NCBI GenBank assembly: GCA_039818985.1
Contig: JBCBSU010000002.1
Location: 186,001 to 250,000 of the forward strand
Direction of reading: 5' to 3'
Source: Pseudomonadota bacterium
GTDB lineage: Bacteria; Pseudomonadota; Alphaproteobacteria; Sphingomonadales; Sphingomonadaceae
DNA: 64,000 bases
The translations under genes were made by a program, and so were the position numbers. The notes beneath the pieces were generated by a model that was given only the letters and a program-made list of their open reading frames with translations, had not been told where the DNA came from and made no database searches. This document shows positions 19,779 through 26,768 of the stretch, in pieces (within the stretch, counting starts at the first letter, position 1; every line of letters begins with the position of its first letter).

Positions 19779-20674
19779 AGTTCCTGCAAAGCCGCCACCA
19801 TCGTCTCGACCAGCCGCTTTAGCCGCAGCGTCTGGCGGTTGACCGGAGCATAGGCCATATTGATATCCAGCTCCGGCGCGCGCCAGTCGGGCAGCAGATC
19901 GAGCAGCGCACCCGATGCCAGATCATCGCGTACCAGCCATTTGGGCATCACCGCAAAACCATTGCCCAACCGCGTCGCTTGCCGCGCCGCGAAAATATTG
20001 CTGGTCGAAAAGACGGGCCTCGCTTCCAGTATATATGCCCGCCCGCTTTCATGTGTGAGCGGAATGCGCCCATTTTCAAAGGGCAGCAATCCGGCACAGG
20101 ATTTGTCTTTCAGGTCTGCGGGACTGTCCAGCGATGCCTCACTTCCGAGAAAATCCGGCGCCGCGACAATCAGCCGTTCGACAGAGCGCACCGACCGCAC
20201 CACCAACGTTTCATCGGGCACCGGTCCGACCTTGATCCACAGATCGCATCCGGTTTCCGCAAAGCGGATATCGCCATCCTGCAATATCCAGTCAACGGTC
20301 ACCTCCGGATAGCGCCGCTGAAACGCCAGCACGGCATCGGCGAGGTGCCTTTGCCCAACAGCAATCGGCGCGACAATGCGCAAAGGGCCGCGCATGGCGT
20401 GCGCCTCGTCGGCAAAGCTCTCTGTAAGACTCTCCCATCCCCGCAGCTGTGCACGCGCGCGTGTTAGGCAGTCCATTCCTGCCTTTGTCAGAGACAGGCT
20501 ATGCGTCGTCCGCACTATCAATTGTACCCCCAACCGGCTTTCCAGATCGGAAAGCTGGCGGCTTGCCGAGGCCTGGGACAGGTTGAGGTCGCGCGCGGCG
20601 GCGCTGATCGACCCGCGCTCGGATATGCGCACAAAGGTTTCCAGCAATGTCAGTCGATCGAGCGATTTTGCCAT
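19775..20674 (-). CDS. LysR family transcriptional regulator
   Basis: The 299-residue regulator has an N-terminal winged helix-turn-helix (LLETFVRISERGSISAAARDLNLSQASASRQLSDLESRLG) and a substrate-binding-like effector domain from about residue 90. It is divergent from an aldo/keto reductase gene with about 106 bases between them, the usual layout for a LysR regulator and its target. A GTTAT-N4-ATAAC repeat lies just before its start and may be its operator. The effector is unknown. Confidence 0.9.
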   Translation of the reverse strand: MAKSLDRLTLLETFVRISERGSISAAARDLNLSQASASRQLSDLESRLGVQLIVRTTHSLSLTKAGMDCLTRARAQLRGWESLTESFADEAHAMRGPLRIVAPIAVGQRHLADAVLAFQRRYPEVTVDWILQDGDIRFAETGCDLWIKVGPVPDETLVVRSVRSVERLIVAAPDFLGSEASLDSPADLKDKSCAGLLPFENGRIPLTHESGRAYILEARPVFSTSNIFAARQATRLGNGFAVMPKWLVRDDLASGALLDLLPDWRAPELDINMAYAPVNRQTLRLKRLVETMVAALQEL

Positions 20675-20676
20675 AC

Positions 20677-20690
20677 GTTATGTGTATAAC
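20677..20690. promoter_or_regulatory. Candidate LysR operator in the LysR/aldo-keto reductase gap
   Basis: GTTAT at 20677-20681 and ATAAC at 20686-20690 form a perfect inverted repeat with a 4-base spacer. It begins 3 bases upstream of the LysR start codon, a position suited to autoregulation of LysR. Assignment is by position and symmetry only. Confidence 0.35.
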
Positions 20691-20780
20691 AGATAAACAC
20701 TCTATCCTTCTACCGAATATTGTACTGGACCAGCATATTCTCCTCATCGACCGGCAGCGGTCACAGAACGGAGATGAACA

Positions 20781-21557
20781 ATGGCACATGACATATTGCG
20801 GAATTTCGCGATTGGCGGCACTGATTCGGTCAACAGGCTTGGCTTCGGTGCCATGCGCCTGACCGGACAGCCAGGCAATTTCGGACCCTATGCCGACTGG
20901 GATAGCGGCAAGGCGCTGCTGCAACACGCGGCCAATCTGGGTGTCGACTTTTTCGACAGCGCCCATGCCTATGGCCCGGAAACGGCTGACCGTATTCTCG
21001 GTGAGGCGCTGGACGGACGCAAGCCGTTTCTCGCGACCAAGGGGGGTGTGGGCAAGACCACGCCGGACAGGATCATTGTCGATGGCAGTCGTGATACATT
21101 GCTGCGCCAGATTGATAGCGCTCTGGCCAATTTGCGGCGCGCCCAGATCGATCTGTTCCAGCTTCACCGGGTCGACCCCGAAATTCCCATTGAGCGATCA
21201 GTCGCAGCGATTTCCGAAGCGCAGGCCGATGGCCGTGTCCGCCATATCGGCCTTTCCAATGTTACACGCGAGCAGCTGGACAGAGCATTGGCCATCGCGC
21301 CGATTGCCAGTGTGCAGAACCGCTTCAACATGTCCGAAATGGGCGATGACGCTCTGGTGGACTATACCGCCGAGCGCGGCATCGCCTTCATCCCCTATGG
21401 TCCACTCGGCGCCAATCCCATGCAGCGCGGCGCGAAACTTGAGGCCCGCACCGCGCTGGCCTGGCTGCTCAAGCGTTCTCCCAACATCATTGTTATCCCC
21501 GGCACGACATCGGTCGCGCATCTGAAGGAGAATATGACGATATGGGATCTGGTGTGA
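20781..21557 (+). CDS. Aldo/keto reductase
   Basis: The 258-residue protein carries the AKR tetrad: Asp59 and Tyr64 (FDSAHAYGP), Lys87 (FLATKGG) and His129 (LFQLHR). It also has the NADPH-binding C-terminal stretch (IVIPGTTSVAHLKEN). It reduces aldehydes or ketones with NAD(P)H in the cytosol. It is shorter than the typical 310-330 residues but complete at both ends, like the short family members near oxidoreductase YdbC. The divergent LysR gene probably controls it. Substrate unknown. Confidence 0.88.
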   Translation: MAHDILRNFAIGGTDSVNRLGFGAMRLTGQPGNFGPYADWDSGKALLQHAANLGVDFFDSAHAYGPETADRILGEALDGRKPFLATKGGVGKTTPDRIIVDGSRDTLLRQIDSALANLRRAQIDLFQLHRVDPEIPIERSVAAISEAQADGRVRHIGLSNVTREQLDRALAIAPIASVQNRFNMSEMGDDALVDYTAERGIAFIPYGPLGANPMQRGAKLEARTALAWLLKRSPNIIVIPGTTSVAHLKENMTIWDLV

Positions 21558-21575
21558 TTACGTGCACCAACACGA

Positions 21576-22301
21576 TTACCAGCGCTCCTTGAACGGGCGC
21601 AATTCCACCTCGTGCGACCAGGCCGAACGGTGCTGCTTGTGGGTGGTCCAGAAAGCATCGGCGATGGCGGCGGGCGCGAGTGCGCCGTCTTCGCCCATCT
21701 GGTCGAGATAATCGGGATAATTATCGCGCACCCGGTCGCCATCGATCACGCCGTCGATAATGAAATGGGCAACATGAATGCCCTGCGGCCCATATTCGCG
21801 CGCCAGTGACTGGAGCAGATTGCGCAGCCCCGCCTTGGCCGAAGCGAAATGGGCGAAATTGGGTTTTCCACGCAATGAACCGGAGGCACCGGTGAAGAAC
21901 AGGCTGCCATGGCCCTGTTCTTTCAGCAACGGCACCGCACGTTGGGCGGTAAGGAAGGCGCCGAAACAGCAGACACGCCAGAAATTCTCAAACTGCTTTG
22001 CCGTCAGCTGCTCAAACGGAATGATGGCATTATTGCCGGCATTATAGAGCACAGCGGCAATCTCGCCGCGCTCAGCCGCATGGGCGAAGAGCGCGTCCTG
22101 ATCCGCTTCACTGGTGACATCGACGCGCATCGCTTCGATGGAGCCACCTTTTGCTGCAATCGCATCCGCCGTGGCTTGCACTGTTTCCAGTGTGCGCCCG
22201 GTGAAGACCACATGATGCCCCTCACTGGCAAAACGCTGCGCCAGCGCGCCGCCAACGCCATTGAGCGAGCCGCCGCCGAGGATAATCACCGTGCCGCTCA
22301 T
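21576..22301 (-). CDS. SDR-family oxidoreductase with Phe in place of the catalytic Tyr
   Basis: The 241-residue protein has a Rossmann start with a glycine-rich loop (ILGGGSLNGVGGAL) and the NAG motif (LYNAGN). Ser140 is present in TGAS. The usual YxxxK is FASAK, with Phe152 replacing the catalytic tyrosine while Lys156 is kept. The stretch HVAHFIIDGVIDGDRVR near the end resembles a known SDR subgroup that also has Phe here. Its activity may therefore differ from standard dehydrogenases. It overlaps the upstream tautomerase-like gene by 4 bases (ATGA), so the two are co-translated. Confidence 0.83.
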   Translation of the reverse strand: MSGTVIILGGGSLNGVGGALAQRFASEGHHVVFTGRTLETVQATADAIAAKGGSIEAMRVDVTSEADQDALFAHAAERGEIAAVLYNAGNNAIIPFEQLTAKQFENFWRVCCFGAFLTAQRAVPLLKEQGHGSLFFTGASGSLRGKPNFAHFASAKAGLRNLLQSLAREYGPQGIHVAHFIIDGVIDGDRVRDNYPDYLDQMGEDGALAPAAIADAFWTTHKQHRSAWSHEVELRPFKERW

Positions 22302-22711
22302 TGCGCTGCCTCCGCTTTCAGCTTCGCCTCATGCGCCTCCAGCCATGCTTCTTCCTCGCCCGGCTCGGGCAGCAGATCGCCACCTTCCATCACCCAATGG
22401 GCGGGGACATCCTGTGTCGACATGGTAATATTCTCCAGCGCGATACCACTGTGCCGCGCCACCGATTGCCGCATCTGCGCGATAATCGCCTGCTTGGTTG
22501 CGTCGTCGCGTCCGGCACGAATATTGCCATGGAGATGCACCATGGCATTGCCCAGAGGCGGCATGGGCGCATCCTCGAAGAAGAATGCATGAACAAATGT
22601 CGGCGGCGCGTCGGTCTGTTCGCAATGGATATCGGTGATGTCCCTGGCGATCTTTGCCTTGGCAGCTTCGGGGATGGCACCCGCATGGGCATTGCACAGA
22701 TAAAGCGGCAT
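22298..22711 (-). CDS. Tautomerase (4-oxalocrotonate tautomerase/MIF-like) family protein
   Basis: ATG at 22711 follows GGAGAAG at good spacing and gives a 137-residue protein starting MPLYLCNAH. Removal of Met would expose the N-terminal proline that is the catalytic base in this superfamily. The core resembles tautomerases (VHAFFFEDAPMPP, HGNIRAGRDDATKQAIIAQM). The product ends in a charged helix. It is followed by the SDR gene with an ATGA overlap and preceded by another small gene, and it lies opposite an HxlR regulator. A role in isomerising an aromatic or carbonyl intermediate is inference. Confidence 0.72.
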   Translation of the reverse strand: MPLYLCNAHAGAIPEAAKAKIARDITDIHCEQTDAPPTFVHAFFFEDAPMPPLGNAMVHLHGNIRAGRDDATKQAIIAQMRQSVARHSGIALENITMSTQDVPAHWVMEGGDLLPEPGEEEAWLEAHEAKLKAEAAQ

Positions 22712-22734
22712 GGGGTCTTCTCCTTTGCGCGGGC

Positions 22735-23052
22735 TTATTGCGCCGGATCGTTGATGCTGGCGACGATCTCGTTGATCGAGCAGGTGGTCTTTTCCATCCA
22801 GAGATCGCATATGCGTTGCAGGATCGTGATACGCTCGGGCTGAGCCAGTGCCTGGGGTGACTGGATGCTGACCAATGAACTGGTGGACGGCTTGGCCTCG
22901 GTAAAGCCATTGCCAGGTCTCACCTCAATCCAGTTGATCATAGCTTCGCCATCAAACGCCGATTGCGTCAATGCGCCCAGCTCCTCGCGCAATGCGGCAA
23001 CGGTATCCGGGTCAATCTGCCCCTGCTGCACAAAGCATGTGACCGGTATCAC
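22735..23052 (-). CDS. Small tautomerase-like protein, uncertain
   Basis: The 105-residue protein contains a stretch (INWIEVRPGNGFTEAKPSTSSLVSI, then RITILQRICDLWMEKTTCSINEIVASIND) that resembles the C-terminal half of 4-oxalocrotonate-type tautomerases. It lacks Pro directly after Met (it starts MIPVTCF). It is the first gene of a probable three-gene operon with the tautomerase-like and SDR genes, 23 bases upstream of the next start. It faces the HxlR regulator gene. It could also be a monooxygenase-like small ferredoxin-fold protein. Confidence 0.6.
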   Translation of the reverse strand: MIPVTCFVQQGQIDPDTVAALREELGALTQSAFDGEAMINWIEVRPGNGFTEAKPSTSSLVSIQSPQALAQPERITILQRICDLWMEKTTCSINEIVASINDPAQ

Positions 23053-23091
23053 GACTATCTCCTGTTGTCCGGGCGACTCTGTTTATAAGGC

Positions 23092-23119
23092 TTGCACGAT
23101 AGTAAGCTGGTCCTATAAT
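23092..23119 (+). promoter_or_regulatory. Sigma70-type promoter of the HxlR gene
   Basis: TTGCAC at 23092-23097 and TATAAT at 23114-23119 are separated by 16 bases, a near-consensus housekeeping promoter. It reads toward the HxlR gene, whose ATG is 28 bases after the -10 box. Confidence 0.6.
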
Positions 23120-23147
23120 GCAACTACTTTATCGATGAGAAAGCGCC

Positions 23148-23612
23148 ATGCAGCAAAAATCCTTTGCCGATATGCAATGCTCCATCGCCCGCACTCTGGA
23201 GATAATCGGGCCGTGGTGGTCATTTCTGATTATCCGCGATGCCTTTATGGGCGTCCGCCGGTTCCGCGATTTTGAGCGATCATTGGGGATTGCCAAAAAC
23301 ACGCTGACCAAAAGGTTGAACCAGCTTGTCGATGCCGGGTTGCTGCACAAGGCACCCGCCAGCGATGGCAGCAAATATGCCGAATATCAGCTGACCCAAA
23401 AGGGGCTGGAGCTGTTCCCGGTGATCCTGTCGCTGACGCAATGGGGCGATAAATGGGCCAAGCATAAGGATGGCCGGACCTTCATGATTATCGACAAGCG
23501 CAGTGGCGAAGAGATTGCCACGCAGCAGATACGCGATGCCGATGGCAAGCTGGTGCCGCCCGGTTCTATCGGCGTGCGGCGGGCGTCGGAAAAAAGTAAG
23601 TCGGCGGCCTAG
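23148..23612 (+). CDS. HxlR family transcriptional regulator
   Basis: The 154-residue protein has the HxlR winged-helix core: CSIARTLEIIGPWWSFLIIRDAFMG, RRFRDFERSLGIAKNTLTKRLNQLVDAGLL, then YQLTQKGLEL. Such regulators often respond to reactive aldehydes, quinones or redox stress through a cysteine near the N-terminus. Here Cys11 is in that position. It is divergent from the three-gene SDR/tautomerase operon, which is its likely target. It has a near-consensus promoter. Its stop overlaps the stop of convergent divK by 4 bases. Confidence 0.88.
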   Translation: MQQKSFADMQCSIARTLEIIGPWWSFLIIRDAFMGVRRFRDFERSLGIAKNTLTKRLNQLVDAGLLHKAPASDGSKYAEYQLTQKGLELFPVILSLTQWGDKWAKHKDGRTFMIIDKRSGEEIATQQIRDADGKLVPPGSIGVRRASEKSKSAA

Positions 23613-23992
23613 ACCAACCCGTTCACCGCCTCCATAAACGGCCCGATGCTGACCGGCTTCGAGATATAGCCTTCTGCCCCGGCGGCGCGGATGCGGGCTT
23701 CGTCGCCGGTGCCGGCATAGGCGGTGACGGCAAGCACCGGGATAGTACGCAAATCATTATCGCCCTTGATCTGTTCGATCAGCTCCAGCCCGCTGATATG
23801 CGGCAACTGGATATCCATGATGATCAGACCGGGCACGAATTCGCGCGCCTTGTCGACCACCTCACGGCCATCGGCAACCGGTTCCACCGCATAGCCATGC
23901 GCGCGCAGCACATCGCAGAACAATTTGCGGTTGAGGTCATTATCCTCGACGACAAGCACCCTTTTTGCCAATTTACTGCGATCCTTCCCCAA
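23609..23992 (-). CDS. divK: DivK-type single-domain response regulator
   Basis: The 127-residue receiver-only protein has acidic pocket E16/D17, phosphoacceptor Asp60 (LIIMDIQLP), a conserved Thr in VTAYAG and Lys in YISKPVS. The sequence NDLNRKLFCDVL and the block SGLELIEQIKGDNDLRTIPV closely follow Caulobacter DivK. DivK relays phosphate signals from PleC/DivJ-like kinases to DivL-CckA and sets cell fate. The DUF3572 gene begins 91 bases away on the other strand. Confidence 0.88.
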   Translation of the reverse strand: MGKDRSKLAKRVLVVEDNDLNRKLFCDVLRAHGYAVEPVADGREVVDKAREFVPGLIIMDIQLPHISGLELIEQIKGDNDLRTIPVLAVTAYAGTGDEARIRAAGAEGYISKPVSIGPFMEAVNGLV

Positions 23993-24083
23993 TACACATC
24001 TTGTCGCTACTGCCCCGTACTGCCATTTAGGCAGGGCAGATATCTGACGACAACCGATCTAGGCGAAGAGCACAGGCGACACA

Positions 24084-24353
24084 ATGGCGCGCGAACAACA
24101 TCAGGATGATGCCGAAACGGTGGCGCTCCAAGTGCTGGCCTGGGCGCTGACCAATGATGCGCGCCGCGGCCGGTTGCTGGCGATAACCGGCATGACACCC
24201 GACGATATCCGGGCCCGCGCCGGATCGCGCGAGCTGCTCGGGGCGGTAATGGGCTGGCTTGCCAATCACGAGCCGGATCTTTTGGCCGCCTCGGACGATT
24301 TACAGATAGGTCCGGAGCAGCTGGCCGCCAGTTACCAGGAGCTGAACATATGA
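24084..24353 (+). CDS. DUF3572 family protein
   Basis: The 89-residue helical protein matches DUF3572: AETVALQVLAWALTNDARRGRLLAITGMTPDDIRARAGSRELLGAVMGWLANHEPDL. Members are short alphaproteobacterial proteins of unknown function, often found next to divK, as here. Its stop overlaps the HAD gene's ATG by 4 bases, which couples translation of the two. Confidence 0.82.
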   Translation: MAREQHQDDAETVALQVLAWALTNDARRGRLLAITGMTPDDIRARAGSRELLGAVMGWLANHEPDLLAASDDLQIGPEQLAASYQELNI

Positions 24354-25003
24354 GCCGCCCTTTGCTGATCACCGATTGCGACGAGGTGCTGCTGCACATG
24401 GTGGTGCCGTTTCGCCAATGGGTCGATGAGGCGCATGGCGTCGATTTCGACTTGAGTAGCGGCGATTTCTCGACCGCACTGACCGATCAGAAGACCGGCG
24501 AAATACTCAAGCCGGAACGGATATGGGCGCTGCTCAGTGGCTTTTTCGATACCGAGATGCACCGCCAGACCCCGATTGATGGTGCGGTCAGAGGCCTGCA
24601 GGCAATCAGCGCGGTTGCCGATATCGTCATCCTCACCAATTTGATGGATCATCGCCGCGATCACCGCACCGAACAGCTCGCCAAATTCGGCATCACCCAT
24701 CCGGTCTATACCAATCAGGGGCCGAAGGGCGCCGCGCTCAAGGCAATACTCGACGAACGCAAACCGTCATCGGCGCTGTTCATCGACGATCTGCCACAGC
24801 ATCATGACTCGGTCGGCGAAGTCGCGCCGCATGTCTGGCGGCTGCACATGATCGGCGAACCCGAAGTGGCGCCGCATATTGCCTGCGCCGAAACGCGCGG
24901 CCATGCCCATATCCGTATCGACCGCTGGAATGAGGCGCAGCACTGGATTATCGAGCGGCTGGAAAGCGGTGCAGCGGCACCGCCCATCGCCAAAGCCGCC
25001 TAA
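24350..25003 (+). CDS. HAD superfamily hydrolase
   Basis: The 217-residue protein has HAD motif I (ITDCDEVLLH, Asp9 and Asp11), motif II Thr in VILTNL and motif IV FIDDLPQHH. A cap-like insertion lies at about residues 20-80. Such enzymes hydrolyse phosphate esters with an aspartyl-phosphate intermediate. Motif I has Glu-Val after the second Asp rather than the common Gly-Thr, so the exact subgroup is unclear. It is coupled to DUF3572, and RidA follows after 30 bases. Confidence 0.82.
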   Translation: MSRPLLITDCDEVLLHMVVPFRQWVDEAHGVDFDLSSGDFSTALTDQKTGEILKPERIWALLSGFFDTEMHRQTPIDGAVRGLQAISAVADIVILTNLMDHRRDHRTEQLAKFGITHPVYTNQGPKGAALKAILDERKPSSALFIDDLPQHHDSVGEVAPHVWRLHMIGEPEVAPHIACAETRGHAHIRIDRWNEAQHWIIERLESGAAAPPIAKAA

Positions 25004-25033
25004 ACTGCGTCAGACAGAAACAGAAAGACCATC

Positions 25034-25498
25034 ATGACCGATACTATCGATACCCGCCTTTCCACTCTCGGCATCACCCTGCCCACCCCTGCTGCGCCGG
25101 TGGCAAGCTATAAACCGGCGATACTGCATCAGGGCATTCTCACCATTTCGGGCCAGCTGCCCTTTATCGATGGAGAGCTCGCAACGGGCAAGCTGGGCGC
25201 GGATGTATCGCTGGAACAGGGGCAGGTGGCGGCGCGCGCCTGTGGCATGATGATCCTGGCCCAGGCCAGGGCGGTACTTGGTTCGCTCGACAGAGTCGAG
25301 CAGGTGATAAAACTTGGCGGCTTTGTCGCCAGCCTGCCCGATTTCCATGACCAGCCCAAGGTGATCAATGGCGCGTCGGACCTGATGGAAGAGGTGTTCA
25401 GCGAAGCCGGCCGCCATGCCCGCAGCGCAGTCGGTGTGCCGGTGCTGCCGCTCAACGCCGCTGTCGAGGTCGATGCCATCATCGCGGTCAGGGACTGA
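25034..25498 (+). CDS. RidA/YjgF family enamine/imine deaminase
   Basis: The 154-residue protein matches the larger RidA subgroup (about 150 residues), with LTISGQLPFIDGELATGKLG, ARACGMMILAQARAVLGSLDRVEQVIKLGGFVAS and the closing RSAVGVPVLPLNAAVEVDAI. RidA proteins remove reactive enamines from PLP enzymes and protect metabolism. The common Arg105-like residue is present in the RSAVGV block. It lies between HAD and DUF482 genes in a likely operon. Confidence 0.88.
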   Translation: MTDTIDTRLSTLGITLPTPAAPVASYKPAILHQGILTISGQLPFIDGELATGKLGADVSLEQGQVAARACGMMILAQARAVLGSLDRVEQVIKLGGFVASLPDFHDQPKVINGASDLMEEVFSEAGRHARSAVGVPVLPLNAAVEVDAIIAVRD

Positions 25499-25509
25499 AC
25501 CAGGCGCTT

Positions 25510-26682
25510 ATGGCCGATGGCGATACCAGCTATAGTGATGAAACCCCGGCCATAGCGGCGCGCATCGAAAAAGGCGTCGCCACCATCGATGCCTGTGAAT
25601 GGGATGCGATCAACACCGCATGCGGCGGCAATCCGTTCACCAGCCACGCCTTTCTTTCAGCGCTGGAAGATTCGGGCAGCGTCGGCCCAGGCACGGGCTG
25701 GCAGGCGGCGCCGATCACCATTCGCGACGATACCGGCCAGCTGGTCGGGGCGCTGCCCAGCTATCTCAAGGGCCATAGTCAGGGCGAATATGTCTTCGAT
25801 CATAGCTGGGCCCATGCTTATGAGAATGCTGGCGGACGCTATTATCCCAAGCTGCAGATTTCCGCACCTTTTACCCCGGCAACCGGACCGCGGATATTGG
25901 CGCTGGAGGAGAAGTGGATAACGCCGCTGATCATCGCGGCACAGCAGCTGACCGAACAAAATGCCCTGTCCTCGGCGCACGCTACTTTTCTCACCGAACA
26001 GGACCGACGCAGCTTTGTCGAACTGGGCTGGCTGTTGCGCAGCGATACCCAGTTTCACTGGGCGAATCAGGGCTTTGCCGATTTCGATGCTTTCCTCGCG
26101 ACCCTGTCCTCGCGCAAGCGCAAGGCCATCCGCAAGGAGCGGCGCACGGCGCAAAGCAATGTCGAGATCGTCCAACTCAGCGGTGACGATCTGACCGAGG
26201 CGCATTGGGATGCCTTCTGGATCTTCTATCAGGACACTGGCGCGCGAAAATATGGCATGCCCTATCTGACGCGTGAGGCGTTCAGCCTGTTCGGCGAACG
26301 CATGGCCGATCAGATCATGCTGGTCATGGCCTGGCTCGACGGCGAGCCGGTGGCCGCAGCGCTCAACTTTGCCGGACCGGATACGCTTTATGGCCGCTAT
26401 TGGGGCTGTACCCGCGATATAAGCTGTCTGCATTTCGAGCTATGCTATTATCAGGCGATCGACATCGCCATTGACCGCGGCCTGAAATATGTCGAGGCCG
26501 GTGCCCAAGGCGGCCACAAGCTGGCACGCGGCTATGCCCCGGTGACGACATGGTCGGCGCATTATATTCCCGATAGCGGCTTTCGCCGCGCCATTGCCGA
26601 TTTCCTCGAACGCGAGCGCGAGGCAGTGGCACAGGACCAGGATTATCTCGCCGCCATGACCCCGTTCAAAAAAGCGGATTAG
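25510..26682 (+). CDS. GNAT-like DUF482 (COG3146) protein
   Basis: The 390-residue protein has the DUF482 pattern: NPFTSHAFLSALEDSGSVGPGTGW at the start, then YVFDHSWAHAYENAGGRYYPKLQISAPFTPATGPRIL. Later blocks are FLATLSSRKRKAIRKERR and KYVEAGAQGGHKLARGY. This is a double GNAT fold related to Fem-like peptidyltransferases, and some members are annotated as peptidoglycan-related. The acceptor is unknown. It follows ridA after 11 bases, so it is probably in the same transcript. Confidence 0.83.
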   Translation: MADGDTSYSDETPAIAARIEKGVATIDACEWDAINTACGGNPFTSHAFLSALEDSGSVGPGTGWQAAPITIRDDTGQLVGALPSYLKGHSQGEYVFDHSWAHAYENAGGRYYPKLQISAPFTPATGPRILALEEKWITPLIIAAQQLTEQNALSSAHATFLTEQDRRSFVELGWLLRSDTQFHWANQGFADFDAFLATLSSRKRKAIRKERRTAQSNVEIVQLSGDDLTEAHWDAFWIFYQDTGARKYGMPYLTREAFSLFGERMADQIMLVMAWLDGEPVAAALNFAGPDTLYGRYWGCTRDISCLHFELCYYQAIDIAIDRGLKYVEAGAQGGHKLARGYAPVTTWSAHYIPDSGFRRAIADFLEREREAVAQDQDYLAAMTPFKKAD

Positions 26683-26768
26683 CCCGCCTGCGCGCAATCT
26701 CCTTGACCGTCAGCAGCATTGCGGGCCATCACCTTGCGTCAATCAACAAGAAGCGATGGAGAGCCCAG

